Positions 8,693 to 19,154 of a stretch of DNA of 64,000 nucleotides are shown in pieces. This stretch comes from Cherax quadricarinatus. Taxonomy: Eukaryota; Arthropoda; Malacostraca; Decapoda; Parastacidae. The DNA lies in assembly GCF_038502225.1 (NCBI RefSeq), contig NC_091391.1:6785420-6849419 (forward strand), read 5' to 3'. Each line of letters starts with the position of its first letter. The stretch's first letter is position 1. Under the pieces are notes generated by a model that searched no databases, was not told where the DNA came from, and saw nothing but the letters and a program-made list of their open reading frames with translations. Position numbers and translations under genes: made by a program.

Positions 8693-11600
8693 ATAATAGT
8701 AATAATTTGAGTAGCAGTGTTAATGCCGGAAAAAAATCCCCCCCCAGTACCAACAATACCACCAGTCCGATGACATTCTTCTTTGCAAATATACAGGGTC
8801 TAAAGCCAGCAACAAACAACAAAATACCTTTCATCCGTGGACTGCTTGCAGAGGCAAAGGCAATGTTCGCGGCTTTCACTGAGACCCACATAAAGGATCA
8901 CTTGGACAACGAAATATGGATCCCAGGTTACAACCTATACAGATGTGACAGAGTGAACAGGCAAAAGGGGGGGGTTGGCCTGTACATTGCAGAGTCACTT
9001 GTTTGCACAGAACTGCTAAATGCCTCAAATGATATAGTGGAAGTTTTAGCAGTAAAGGTCGAGAACCAAAACCTAGTCATTGTGGTAGTCTACAAGCCTC
9101 CGGATGCAACATCCCAGCAATTCCAGGAACAGCTGTTAAAAATTGACCACTGTCTGGAAAATCTTCCAGCTCCTGCACCCAACATCTTGCTCCTGGGGGA
9201 TTTCAACTTAAGGCACCTAAAATGGAGGAATATAGCAAATAATATTGTTGCAGTAATAACACCAGGAGGCAGCTCTGATGAAAACTCACTCACACGAGCT
9301 TTTAAATCTCTGCACAAAATTCAATTTAAACCAGCAAATAATAGAGTCTACTAGACTGGAGAATACACTAGACCTCATCTTCACTAACAATGATGATCTG
9401 ATAAGAAATGTCACCATATCAAAACAATATACTCAGATCACAACATAATTAAGGTTCAGATATGTATGCGTGGAGCCCCAGACCGACATAATGAGACTAG
9501 TCACGAGGGATCATTCACCAAATTCAACTTCAATAACAAAAACATAAAGTGGGACCAAGTAAACCAAGTCCTAACCGATATAAGCTGGGAAGATATACTA
9601 AGCAACACAGACCCCAACTTATGCCTAGAACAGATTAACTTGGTGGCACTCAATGTATGCACAAGGCTTATTCCTCTAAGAAAAAGGAGGAGTAGATGTA
9701 AAATAGAAAGAGACAGGCGCTCCCTTTACAGGCGACGGAAAAGAATAACAGAGCGGGTAAAAGAGGTCAATATATCTGAAATGCGTAGGGAGACACTGGT
9801 CAGAGAAATAGCAAGCATCGAACTCAAGCTAAAGGAATCTTATAGGAGTCAGGAATCGCAGGAAGAACTAAAAGCCATAAATGAAATTGAAAGAAACCCA
9901 AAGTATTTCTTCTCCTATGCCAAATCAAAGTCGAGAACAACATCCAGTACAGTGGACCCCCGGTTAACGATATTTTTTCACTCCAGAAGTATGTTCAGGT
10001 GCCAGTACTGACCGAATTTGTTCCCATAAGAAATATTGTGAAGTAGATTAGTCCATTTCAGACCCCCAAACATACACGTACAAACGCACTTAAATAAATA
10101 CACTTACATAATTGGTCGCATTCAGAGGTAATCGTTATGCGGGGGTCCACTGTATTGGGCCCCTACTTAAACAAGATGGGTCCTACACAAATGACAGCAA
10201 GGAAATGAGTGAGATACTCAAGTCCCAATATGACTCAGTTTTTAGCAAGCCACTAACCAGACTGAGAGTTGAAGATCAAAATGAATTTTTTATGAGAGAG
10301 CCACAAAATTTGGTTAACACAAGCCTATCCAATGTTATCCTGACACCAAATGACTTCGAACAGGCGATAAATGACATACCCATGCACTCTGCCCCAGGGC
10401 CAGACTCATGGAACTCCGTGTTCATCAAGAACTGCAAGAAGCCCCTATCACGAGCCTTTTCCATCCTATGGAGAGGGAGCATGGACATGGGGGTCGTCCC
10501 AGTTACTAAAAACAACAGACATAGCCCCACTCCACAAAGGGGGCAGTAAAGCAACAGCAAAGAACTACAGACCGATAGCACTAACATCCCATATCATAAA
10601 AATCTTTGAAAGGGTCCTAAGAAGCAAGATCACCACCCATCTAGAAACCCATCAGTTACACAACCCAGGGCAACATGGGTTTAGAACAGGTCGCTCCTGT
10701 CTGTCTCAACTATTGGATCACTACGAGAAGGTCCTAAATGCACTAGAAGATAAAAAGAATGCAGATGTAATATATACAGACTTTGCAAAAGCCTTCGACA
10801 AGTGTGACCATGGCGTAATAGCGCACAAAATGCGTGCTAAAGGAATAACAGGAAAAGTCGGTCGATGGATCTATAATTTCCTCACTAACAGAACACAGAG
10901 AGTAGTCGTCAACAGAGTAAAGTCCGAGACAGCTATGGTGAAAAGCTCTGTTCCACAAGGCACAGTACTCGCTCCCATCTTGTTCCTCATCCTCATATCC
11001 GACATAGACAAGGATGTCAGCCACAGCACCGTGTCTTCCTTTGCAGATGACACCCGAATCTGCATGACAGTGTCTTCCATTGCAGACACTGGAAGGCTCC
11101 AGGCGGACATCAACCGAATCTTTCAGTGGGCTGCAGAAAACAATATGAAGTTCAACGATGAGAAATTTCAATTACTCAGATATGGTAAACACGAGGAAAT
11201 TAAATCTTCATCAGAGTACAAAACAAATTCTGGCCACAAAATAGAGCAAAACACCAACGTCAAAGACCTGGGAGTGATCATGTCGGAGGATCTCACCTTC
11301 AAGGACCATAACATTGTATCAATCGCATCTGCTAGAAAAATGACAGGATGGATAATGAGAACCTTCAAAACTAGGGAGGCCAAGCCCATGATGACACTCT
11401 TCAGGTCACTTGTTCTATCTAGGCTGGAATATTGCTGCACACTAACAGCACCTTTCAAGGCAGGTGAAATTGCTGACCTAGAAAATGTACAGAGAACCTT
11501 CACGGCTCACATAACGGAGATAAAACACCTCAATTACTGGGAGCGCTTGAGGTTCCTAAAACTGTATTCCCTGGAACGCAGGCGGGAGAGATACATGATT

Positions 11601-12005
11601 ATATACACCTGGAAAATCCTAGAGGGACTAGTACCGAACTTGCACACGAAAATCACTCACTACGAAAGCAAAAGACTTGTCAGACGATGCAACATCCCCC
11701 AAATGAAAAGCAGGGGTGTCACTAGCACATTAAGAGACCATACAATAAGTGTCAGGGGCCCAAGACTGTTCAACTGCCTCCCAGCATACATAAGGGGGAT
11801 TACCAACAGACCCCTGGCAGTCTTCAAGCTGGCAGTGGACAAGCACCTAAAGTCGGTTCCTGACCAGCCAGGCTGTGGCTTGTACGTTGGTTTGCGTGCA
11901 GCCAGCAGCAACAGCCTGGTTGATCAGGCTCTGATCCACCAGGAGGCCTGGTCACAGACCAGGCCGCTGGGGCATTGACCCCCCGGAACTCTCTCCAGAT
12001 AAACT
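8693..12005 (+). pseudogene. CR1-like LINE, endonuclease-RT pseudogene
   Basis: An almost complete coding region broken by frameshifts and an insertion. The endonuclease starts near 8770 (TFFFANIQGLKP), with TETHIKDHL, VVVYKPPDAT and ILLLGDFNLRHLKW. A frameshift lies near 9315, after which LENTLDLIFTNND continues in another frame. A 203-bp MITE sits at 9950-10152, and another frameshift lies near 10490. The RT then runs intact to 11978 with NYRPIALTSHIIKIFERVL, GQHGFRTGRSCLSQL, DFAKAFDKCDHG, SVPQGTVLAPILFL and the catalytic SSFADDTRI. The 3' end reads GACCCCCCGGAACTCTCTCC. The motif set fits the CR1/Jockey group. It lies just upstream of the first SMC2 exon seen here. Confidence 0.85.
9950..10152. 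mobile_element. Tigger-type MITE (203 bp) in the CR1-like LINE
   Basis: Begins CAGTGGACCCCCGGTTAACG and ends CGTTATGCGGGGGTCCACTG, imperfect terminal inverted repeats of the Tigger elements at 20691 and 26141. TA dinucleotides lie directly outside (9948-9949, 10153-10154). Removing it and one TA restores the LINE reading frame locally. A near-identical copy lies at 13126-13328. Confidence 0.9.
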
Positions 12006-12035
12006 CCAGGTAATGTACTATCAGATTACAGTTGA

Positions 12036-12100
12036 AGAAGAGAAAGGCACAATACCAAGACTGCAACAGTACACAAATAAGCTGCACATACCACACAGAA
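12036..12100 (-). mobile_element. Penelope-type terminal repeat fragment
   Basis: The stretch AAAGGCACAATACCAAGACTG followed by ACACAAATAAGCTGCACATA matches part of the repeat seen at 14225, 18378, 23185 and 46485 (GGCACAATACCGTGACTGG, then ACACAAATAACCCGCA). It is short and diverged. Confidence 0.5.
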
Positions 12101-12112
12101 ACTTGTGACAAC

Positions 12113-12205
12113 ATAAACCATACCCCCGGCCGGGATTGAACCCGTGGTCATAGAGTCTCAAAACTCCAGCCCGCGGGTTCAATCCCGGCCGGGGGTATGG
12201 TTTAT
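12113..12205. repeat. Perfect 32-bp inverted repeat with tRNA-like B box
   Basis: Arms at 12113-12144 and 12174-12205 are exact reverse complements, with a 29-bp loop. Each arm holds GGTTCAATCCC (as GGGATTGAACC in the left arm), a good match to a Pol III B box. The neighbouring CTTGTGACAACAT is repeated on both sides (near 12102 and 12237). It looks like a tRNA-derived SINE end joined head to head; a diverged relative is at 19155-19240. Confidence 0.85.
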
Positions 12206-12493
12206 TTGCAATCGTGTCATTACGATTTCTTGAGTCTTGTGACAACATTTCAGGTTGACTTGGAACATTAACTAGTCACACAGATGCTTGCATATTACTA
12301 TTTTGTTTCAGAATTTTTAATAAATATTTTAACAAAACTGCAGTTCTAATTTCTATATCTAAATCATGTTGGTTCTTTTTTTCTTTTTATTTGTAAGCTG
12401 CTTTGTTCTCTGTATAATGACCTTAATATACATTTTACTTCTGGCTTTTCTTATAGTTTTAAAATAACTTTGCATGTTATCTTTACATGTCAG

Positions 12494-12694
12494 GTTGCTC
12501 AAATGCTATCAGAGCATGAATGGATATCAGAGGATCGTAAATTCTTTGGTCAGCCCAACACTGGTTATGATTTTGCTGCAAATGATCCTGTGGAAGCTGG
12601 ACGCAAGATCTCCAAGCTGGAAGAGCTCAAAGCCAAACTATCCAAAAATGTTAACATGCGAGCCATGAACATGTTGGGAAAAGCTGAAGAACAG
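12494..12694 (+). CDS. SMC2: SMC2 exon (hinge-distal coiled coil), first seen in window
   Basis: This 67-codon exon has acceptor TTTACATGTCAG and donor CAG/GTAATG. It encodes coiled-coil sequence of SMC2, the condensin ATPase that compacts mitotic chromosomes with SMC4. Recognisable features are HEWISEDRKFFGQPNTGYDF and NVNMRAMNMLGKAEEQ, which line up with the C-terminal coiled-coil arm of animal SMC2, where FGQPN and NVNMRAMN are conserved. It is in phase 0 at both ends and joins the exon at 14974. The N-terminal ATPase half, hinge and earlier exons must lie before position 1, since everything from 1 to 12470 is repeat DNA. The introns carry many mobile elements, but the exons read cleanly, so the gene is probably functional. 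Confidence in identity is high; it rests on remembered family sequence. Confidence 0.95.
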
Positions 12695-12718
12695 GTAATG
12701 TTTCTTATATACTGTACA

Positions 12719-12972
12719 TTTTTTTTTTTCAACACATCGACTGTCTCCCACTGAGACAGGGTGACCCAAAAAAGAAATGCTTTCACCATCATTCACACAT
12801 AATCACTATCTTTGCAGAGGTGCCCAGATATGACAGTTCAGTCATTCCAAACAGTCAGTATTCCAAAATATTCCTTTTAAAGTGTAGGTACTGTACTTCC
12901 CACCTCCAGGACTCAAGTCCGGCTAACCAGTTTTCCTAAATCCCTTCACAAAATATTATCCTGCTCACTGTA
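12719..12972 (-). mobile_element. LINE 3'UTR fragment in SMC2 intron
   Basis: Read on the - strand it gives CTGTGACTTGAGTCCTGG-type 3'UTR, then GGGTCACCCTGTCTCAGTGG, GAGACAGTCGATGTGTTG and an A-run. It is a diverged A-type LINE 3' end without coding sequence, 24 bp after an SMC2 exon. Confidence 0.75.
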
Positions 12973-13125
12973 CATACAACCACCAAAAATCCTGAACAAT
13001 AGGAGATTAAGCTTTAGAATAAATAAAACTCCAGCTTAGAAAAAAATCTATGAAAGGGGAAGGAATAGTATTACATTTACTAGTGCCTAGTTTTTGTCCT
13101 CTTTCAAATACACATTTTTAGAGTA

Positions 13126-13328
13126 CAGTGGACCCCCGGTTAACGATATTTTTTCACTCCAGAAGTATGTTCAGGTGCCAGTACTGACCGAATTTGTTCC
13201 CATAAGAAATATTGTGAAGTAGATTAGTCCATTTCAGACCCCCAAACATACACATACAAACGCACTTACATAAATACACTTACATAATTGGTCACATTCG
13301 GAGGTAATCGTTATGCGGGGGTCCACTG
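13126..13328. mobile_element. Tigger-type MITE (203 bp) in SMC2 intron
   Basis: Same length as the copy at 9950-10152, with few differences. Termini are CAGTGGACCCCCGG and CGGGGGTCCACTG, flanked by TA (13124-13125 and 13329-13330). Confidence 0.9.
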
Positions 13329-13414
13329 TATATACATGTGAGGTTGTAGCAGGCATAGAATTATGTTTGTAAAATGTATGTAAATGGGTTAGAAAAGCAA
13401 CAAGTTGAAGAATT

Positions 13415-13775
13415 AGACACTTGTAACATTTGGGAATCTTTATAGTGGAAAGATTTTGCCAACAAGCGACTTCCTCAGTCCAGTAGAGATGAATGGTGGA
13501 AGAGGAAAAGGAGATTGAAGTTATTAGTCCCTCAGCCTGGAGTCAATGTGTTCAGTCCATCAATCATGAGAAAAGTAGTACTTTTCAATCAATCATGATT
13601 GAAAAGTTAATGTTTTCAGTCTATCAATCTCATGATTGATGGACTGGAAACATTGATTCCAGGCTGAGGGACTGATTTCCTCAAACTCCTCGTCTTCCAC
13701 CAGACTGAGAAAGCCACTTGTTAATGAAATGTTTGCACAATAAAGATTCTGCAATGTTGCAAAAGTGTTTAATTC
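13415..13775. repeat. Penelope-type head-to-head palindrome with hammerhead-like motifs
   Basis: The outer arms (13415-13480 and 13700-13775) match in inverted orientation, and inner arms 13531-13571 and 13629-13668 pair as well. On the - strand near 13478-13448 the order is CTGAGGA, AGTCGCTTGTTGGC, AAAA. On the + strand near 13704-13730 it is CTGAGAA, AGCCACTTGTTAAT, GAAAT. Both are followed by a CACAATAAAG-like block. This order resembles a hammerhead core (CUGAUGA, stem II, GAAA) of a Penelope-type terminal repeat, somewhat decayed. Confidence 0.55.
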
Positions 13776-13950
13776 TTCATCATGTTTGTAAATAGTTATA
13801 AGTGCATACATAAAGTATATTACTGTATAAGCAAGAGTGGTTACTGATCAAGATCTCTGTTGTATCATTGCATCGTCTGCATGTTTAATTTTTCTTGTGT
13901 GATGATTACTCTGTACCTGAAGCAACACTGTCTGGCTCAAAACTGATACA

Positions 13951-14149
13951 CAGTGGTACCCCAAGTTTCGTACAGCTCCCAACTCGAACAGTTATGTAAG
14001 TATATTATTGTAAGTGCTTTTGTAAGTGTATTTTTGGGGGTCTGAAACGGACTAATCTAATTTACATTATTTCTTATGGGAACAAATTTGTTCGGTAACG
14101 GCACTCAGAATTCTTGAATGAAGTATGGCCGAAACTCGGGGTACCACTG
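13951..14149. mobile_element. CAGTGGTACC-type MITE in SMC2 intron
   Basis: Terminal inverted repeats CAGTGGTACCCCAAGTTTCG and CGAAACTCGGGGTACCACTG, about 199 bp. TA follows the right end, while the left flank reads CA. A relative at 20621-23132 was split by Tigger 1. The internal block GGGGTCTGAAACGGACTAAT is shared by both. Confidence 0.85.
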
Positions 14150-14224
14150 TATTCAGTCATTTTGTATTACATGCCTTATTAAGCTCCAATGTTTGCTAAT
14201 GTTATGAAGAGATTATCAGTGAAG

Positions 14225-14400
14225 AACAAAAAGGCACAACACCGTGACTGGAATACACAAATAACCTGCATAAAGGAGACAGAAATACATGACGTTTCGG
14301 TCCAACAGGTCTAGTTAATGATCGAAGTTGGACCAAAACATCATAAGTTTCTTTCTCCTATGTGCAAGTTATTTGTGTAGATTATTAGTGGTATACATTA
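14225..14400. repeat. Penelope-type terminal repeats, head to head
   Basis: The left part reads AAGGCACAACACCGTGACTGG, ACACAAATAACCTGCATAAAG, then GACGTTTCGGTCCAAC. The right part is its inverted relative: GTTGGACCAAAACATCATAAG, then CTATGTGCAAGTTATTTGTG. The centre is the GTTTCGGTCC/GGACCAAAAC pair. Located in an SMC2 intron. Confidence 0.65.
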
Positions 14401-14516
14401 GATTGCCTTATATTGTCTGGAACTACTAGTAGTCAGTAAATTAAACTACAGTAATAGTACCACTGATAGTAGTGTTGTTCCAACAGATAAACTATTAATA
14501 ACACTTATCATCATTT

Positions 14517-14948
14517 CAAGAGTGTATCAGTCTGTAGTGGAGGGAAGGCGGGGTAGGGGTCGGCCTAGGAAAGGTTGGAGGGAGGGGGTAAAGGAGGTTT
14601 TGTGTGCGAGGGGCTTGGACTTCCAGCAGGCATGTGTGAGCGTGTTTGATAGGAGTGAATGGAGACAAATGGTTTTTAATACTTGACGTGCTGTTGGAGT
14701 GTGAGCAAAGTAACATTTATGAAGGGGTTCAGGGAAACCGGCAGGCCGGACTTGAGTCCTGGAGATGGGAAGTACAGTGCCTGCACTCTGAAGGAGGGGT
14801 GTTAATGTTGCAGTTTAAAAACTGTAGTGTAAAGCACCCTTCTGGCAAGACAGTGATGGAGTGAATGATGGTGAAAGTTTTTCTTTTTCGGGCCACCCTG
14901 CCTTGGTGGGAATCGGCCAGTGTGTTAATAATAATAATAATAATAATA
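14517..14948 (+). mobile_element. LINE B-type 3' end, 432 bp, with 10-bp target duplication
   Basis: It begins in the last codons of the LINE ORF (GRRGRGRPRKGWREG-type sequence) and includes the whole 3'UTR and a TAA tail. ATCATCATTT is duplicated exactly at 14507-14516 and 14949-14958. The right copy lies 16 bp before an SMC2 exon. Confidence 0.92.
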
Positions 14949-14973
14949 ATCATCATTTTAATTGTTTTCACAG

Positions 14974-15090
14974 TATAATGACTTAATGAGAAAAAAACGA
15001 ATTGTGGAGAATGACAAAGCAAAGATTGAGAAGGTAATACGTGAATTGGACGAGAAGAAGAAGGAAGCACTAAGACAGGCCTGGGAGCAG
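14974..15090 (+). CDS. SMC2: SMC2 exon: end of C-terminal coiled coil
   Basis: This 39-codon exon has acceptor GTTTTCACAG and donor CAG/GTGAGT. It begins [20 protein letters not shown] and ends ALRQAWEQ, the conserved coiled-coil stretch that leads into the C-terminal ATPase head of SMC2. Phase is 0 on both sides. A 432-bp LINE 3' end with its target duplication ends only 15 bp before the exon, so the 3' copy of that duplication lies inside the last part of the intron, close to the acceptor. Confidence 0.95.
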
Positions 15091-15509
15091 GTGAGTTTTG
15101 TGTAGTGAGTTAAGCTTCATGTATTGTAAACAAAAAAAAAATTAGCCTCATCAACAGTCTCCTGCGAATGCAGAGTAACGCTAAGAAGGAAATGTTTAAA
15201 TACAGTAAACTCTCGATGTAATATACCTCTATAAAACAAACTTCTGAAATCACATACAAAATCTGAGTAAATTATTTTTTAAGGTATATTTTCATTGATT
15301 ATTGTACTATGTAAATTATGTGTATAGTACTATATTAAGTATACAGTAGAATACTTTACTACTTCTGCTTATTTTTATCTTTATTTTCATTTAATGGACA
15401 CTTGGACGGTCTCCCTTATTAGTCTGTTGTATTTAAGGTATACTGTCTTTTATATTGTAGTTTTTGGTTTCTATGTTAAAAAATTTCAAAACTGTTGTCT
15501 TTATTTCAG

Positions 15510-15608
15510 GTTAATCGTGATTTTGGTTCAATCTTCAGCATGCTTCTTCCTGGGACCCAGGCCAAGCTCCAGCCTCAAGATGGGCAAGATGTTCTTGATG
15601 GCTTAGAG
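15510..15608 (+). CDS. SMC2: SMC2 exon: entry to C-terminal ATPase head
   Basis: This 33-codon exon has acceptor TTATTTCAG and donor GAG/GTTAGA, phase 0. It encodes [20 protein letters not shown] followed by [13 protein letters not shown]. The VN-DFGSIFS-LLPG block is highly characteristic of SMC2 and starts the C-terminal head subdomain. The donor GTTAGA is weaker than the GTAAGG-type donors of its neighbours. Confidence 0.95.
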
Positions 15609-15699
15609 GTTAGACATATAAAAATTGCTTGAATCAGAAGACGGGTAGTCCCATCCTTGTCTGCTGGCCTATATATACTCCCTCTTTCTCTCCTTTCTG

Positions 15700-15800
15700 T
15701 TAGTGTGACTTCGTAAATGGTTCAAGTCAGACCAAAACGTTGTTGTAAGCTCTCCTCTCCTATGTGCGGGTTATTTGTGTGTTCCAGTCACAGTATTATG
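15700..15800 (+). mobile_element. Penelope-type terminal repeat, single copy
   Basis: Reads GTGACTTCGTAAATGGTTCA, AGTCAGACCAAAACGTTGTT, then TATGTGCGGGTTATTTGTGT. Same family as 14225 and 18378 but without an inverted partner. Confidence 0.6.
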
Positions 15801-15937
15801 CCTTTTTGTATAATACACTAGGTTGTTTTATTAAGGATTGATACCAGTCACTTTTATCTAAGTTTTGCAATTTTATTGTGTTAAGATTTCATATTCTTTC
15901 TTTTAAGTGATAATTTCTGTTTGATTTGTTTATACAG

Positions 15938-16147
15938 GTCAAAGTGGCATTTGGTGATGTATGGAAGGAAAGCTTAACAGAATTAAGTGGTGGTCAGCGG
16001 TCCCTGGTTGCTCTCTCACTCATCTTGGCTCTTCTGCTCTTCAAACCAGCTCCTATTTACATCCTGGATGAAGTAGATGCTGCCTTGGATCTCTCACATA
16101 CGCAGAACATTGGTAACATGTTGCGAACACACTTCAGACACTCGCAG
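15938..16147 (+). CDS. SMC2: SMC2 exon: ABC signature and Walker B
   Basis: This 70-codon exon has acceptor GTTTATACAG and donor CAG/GTAAGG, phase 0. It carries the catalytic core of the C-terminal head: the ABC signature [20 protein letters not shown], then Walker [14 protein letters not shown] with its catalytic Glu, the D-loop region [13 protein letters not shown], and RTHFRHSQ. In the family these residues contact ATP bound to the N-terminal Walker A of the partner SMC4 head (and vice versa), so the site looks competent. No key residue is missing. The following intron is about 2.5 kb and contains a 1-kb inverted LINE fragment. Confidence 0.97.
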
Positions 16148-16534
16148 GTAAGGTCACTATCAGAGGGATGGCTCCAGAATTTTTATATAAGAGGGACTCA
16201 TGGGTGGCAGTCTGGACGGAATGGGGACTAGAGGATTTATCTTGAATTGTTGTTATTTTTATTATGAGGGCTTTGGGGCCTGATGGCAATTATGGGAGGG
16301 TTGCAGCCCTATTTCCCACCCTTAGAATGACTACTGATCATTAATATAATTTTGAGAACACGCTTCAGACACAGGCAAGGTCATTGTTAACATGTTGAGA
16401 ACACGCATCACACTCACATGAGATGATAAGCAACATGTCAACACACTTCATACACAGGTAAAGTTGGTATTTACATGTTGATAACTCACATCACACTCGC
16501 ATAGTAATATGTCAACACAATTCATATACACACA

Positions 16535-17550
16535 ATTTTTTTTTTTTTTTTTTTTTTTTTCAACAAGTCGGCCGTCTCCCACCGAGGCAGGGTGACCCAA
16601 AAAAAAAAAGAAAGAAAATCCCCAAAAAGAAAATACTTTCATCATCATTCAACACTTTCACCACACTCACACATTATCACTGCTTTTGCAGAGGTGCTCA
16701 GAATACAACAGTTTAGAAGCATACATGTATAGAGATACACAACATATCCCTCCAAACTGCCAATATCCCAAACCCCTCCTTTAAAGTGCAGGCATTGTAC
16801 TTCCCATTTCCAGGACTCAAGTCCGACTATATGAAAATAACCGGTTTCCCTGAATCCCTTCACTAAATATTACCCTGCTCACACTCCAACAGATCGTCAG
16901 GTCCCAAGTATCATTCGTCTCCATTCACTCCTATCTAACACGCTCACGCACGCTTGCTGGAAGTCCAAGCCCCTCACCCACAAAACCTCCTTTACCCCCT
17001 CTTTCCAACCCTTTCGAGGACGACCCCTACCCCTCTTTCCTTCCCCTATAGATTTATATGCTTTCCATGTCATTCTACTTTGATCCATTCTCTCTAAATG
17101 ACCAAACCACCTCAACAACCCCTCTTCTGCCCTCTGACTAATGCTTTTATTAACTCCACACCTTCTCCTAATTTCCACACTCCGAATTTTCTGCATAATA
17201 TTTACACCACACATTGCCCTTAGACAGGACATCTCCACTGCCTCCAACCGTCTCCTCGCTGCTGCATTTACCACCCAAGCTTCACATCCATATAAGAGTG
17301 TTGGTACTACTATACTTTCATACATTCCCTTCTTTGCCTCCATAGATAACGTTTTTTGACTCCACATATACCTCAACGCACCACTCACCTTTTTTCCCTC
17401 ATCAATTCTATGATTAACCTCATCCTTCATAAATCCATCCGCCGACACGTCAACTCCCAAGTATCTGAAAACATTCACTTCTTCCATACTCCTCCTCCCC
17501 AATTTGATATCCAATTTTTCTTTATCTAAATCATTTGATACCCTCATCAC
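16535..17550 (-). mobile_element. LINE A-type 5'-truncated copy in SMC2 intron
   Basis: A 1016-bp copy that holds the last ~215 codons of the ORF (17547 to 16897, from VSNDLDKEKLDIKLGRRSME to the stop), the A-type 3'UTR and an A-tail of about 27. ATACACACA is duplicated at 16526-16534 and 17551-17559. The coding part is still open and very close to LINE A, so the insertion is recent. The fragment lacks the endonuclease and the RT catalytic region. Confidence 0.92.
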
Positions 17551-17827
17551 ATACACACACGGTCATATATTTTCCTTTTTATGAATTTGTTCTACTGTAT
17601 ATAATTAAAACTTGGACAAAAGCAGTACTGTACCTAGATGCTACCCAACCTACACATGGCATGGATAAAGAAACACGTACGTATTGTGTCGTTTTATCAC
17701 TTAAGAATTATGTAATCATCTGCTTGGAAATTAGGAATTTAATTTGTTAGATGTGAAAGTTACAGCACAGTTTTGATGAAATCTTAGATATTATTTAGAA
17801 ATAGAGAAAAGGACAAAAGGTTTAATG

Positions 17828-17830
<3 letters not shown>

Positions 17831-17902
<72 letters not shown>
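17831..17902. repeat. Poly-T run of about 72
   Basis: An uninterrupted T-run. The sequence beyond it up to 17990 does not match a LINE 3' end, so it is not clearly a tail. Its length may be inexact in the assembly. Confidence 0.9.
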
Positions 17903-17904
<2 letters not shown>

Positions 17905-18059
17905 ATGATCTCAACAGAAATGTATTCTTTAAAATTTTATTTCTTGGGATATATAATGTGGTGGGTGACAGAGATAGTGTGATGGGAGATGCACTGTGGT
18001 AAGAGACTGGTGTGTCTATGGAAGATACACTGATTTGTGGAATGGAGATGTTCTGGGAG

Positions 18060-18285
18060 ATACACTGGTGGTTGGGGACAGATGTCCCAAGAGATACACT
18101 ATAGTGGGGACAGATATTCCAAGAGATACACTGATAGGGACAGATGTTCCAAGAGATACACTGGTAGAGACAGATGTTCCAAGAGATACACTGGTAGAGA
18201 CAGATGTTCCAAGAGATACACTGGTAGAGACAGATGTTCCAAGAGATACACTGGTAGAGACAGATGTTCCAAGAGATATACTGTA
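18060..18285. repeat. 30-bp tandem repeat in last SMC2 intron
   Basis: The unit is AAGAGATACACTGGTAGAGA followed by CAGATGTTCC, about 7 copies, the central ones nearly identical and the outer ones decayed. Thirty is a multiple of 3, which keeps frames open on both strands; no gene is implied. Confidence 0.9.
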
Positions 18286-18377
18286 GTAAGAGAAAAATGT
18301 CATGAGACATTCACTCTGACAGGATAGAGAAGCTCTGTTGTCTTAAATCAACCTAACACAATGATTTCAATATCTCT

Positions 18378-18600
18378 CTTAAAGAACAAAGTCACAATAC
18401 CGTGACTGGAACAATACATAAATAACCCGCACACAGGAGAGAGAAGCTTACGATGATGTTCGGTCCGACTTGGACCATTTACAGTCACACTCTGAGAAAA
18501 AGGCACACACTGTGACTTTGTAAATGGTCCAAGTCAAACTGAAATGCCGTCGTAAGCTCCTCTCTCGTACGTACGAGTTATTTGTGTATCTTTCTCCTCT
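18378..18600. repeat. Penelope-type terminal repeats, head to head
   Basis: The left arm reads CACAATACCGTGACTGGAAC, AATAACCCGCACACAGGAGA, GGTCCGACTTGGACCATTTA. The right arm is the inverted relative GTAAATGGTCCAAGTC, GCCGTCGTAAGCTCC, GAGTTATTTGTGTATC. Each arm carries a GGTCC-AAGTC-GGACC hairpin next to a GAAA(C)-like block. Confidence 0.7.
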
Positions 18601-18663
18601 TTGCACTTATATTTTAAATAGTGTTAGTTTTTAAATAGTATTAGAAATTTTTTTCTTTTCCAG

Positions 18664-18798
18664 TTCATCGTTGTGTCACTGAAGGATGGAATGTTCAACA
18701 ATGCCAATGTGTTATTCAAGACTAAGTTCGTAGATGGCATGTCCACAGTGTCTCGTCACACACAACACACACTTACTGGCTTCACTAAAAAGAAATAG
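18664..18798 (+). CDS. SMC2: SMC2 last exon with stop
   Basis: This exon of 44 codons plus TAG has acceptor TTTTCTTTTCCAG. It encodes [20 protein letters not shown], which holds the H-loop strand of the SMC head, then [14 protein letters not shown] and a short basic tail ending TKKK. Animal SMC2 normally ends shortly after this block, so this is the natural C-terminus. The five exons together give 253 residues, about a fifth of a typical SMC2 of about 1,190 residues. The 3'UTR follows directly. Confidence 0.96.
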   Translation, partial: FIVVSLKDGMFNNANVLFKTKFVDGMSTVSRHTQHTLTGFTKKK

Positions 18799-18895
18799 AA
18801 GGGTAACTAGCCCAAAACATTTAACCATATTACTTGTACAGTTTTAATTTAGTTCACAAATCATAAGCACACTCCATATATTTAGTAATAATTTT

Positions 18896-18901
18896 AATAA
18901 A
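18896..18901 (+). promoter_or_regulatory. SMC2: Probable SMC2 polyadenylation signal
   Basis: AATAAA lies 98 bp after the SMC2 stop, in an AT-rich stretch, and an A-run follows at 18907. The implied 3'UTR is about 110-120 bp. The genomic A-run itself is not proof of the cleavage site. Confidence 0.55.
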
Positions 18902-19154
18902 TTTGTAAAAAAAAAAAAAAGGAAAGTTATTAAATATGTTAGAATAATATTTTTACGTTTTTTTATAAATTATGAGTATGTATAGTATTGCATGTATCAT
19001 TTATATCATATATTTTACCAGAAATTTTTAAATAACATGTTAGTTTTTGTATTTTTCTTGCCAATAATATGAAAATTACTTATAGCATATATTTACTGAA
19101 GTCTTGAGATATTATATAGGACTCATGAAATCTTAATGACACGATTGCAAACAA

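Noticed and set aside
12113..12205. tRNA gene
   Set aside because: Only a B-box-like segment is present in each arm; no complete cloverleaf or A box at the right spacing.
17831..17902. LINE tail
   Set aside because: No LINE 3' terminus adjoins the T-run, unlike the other tails here.
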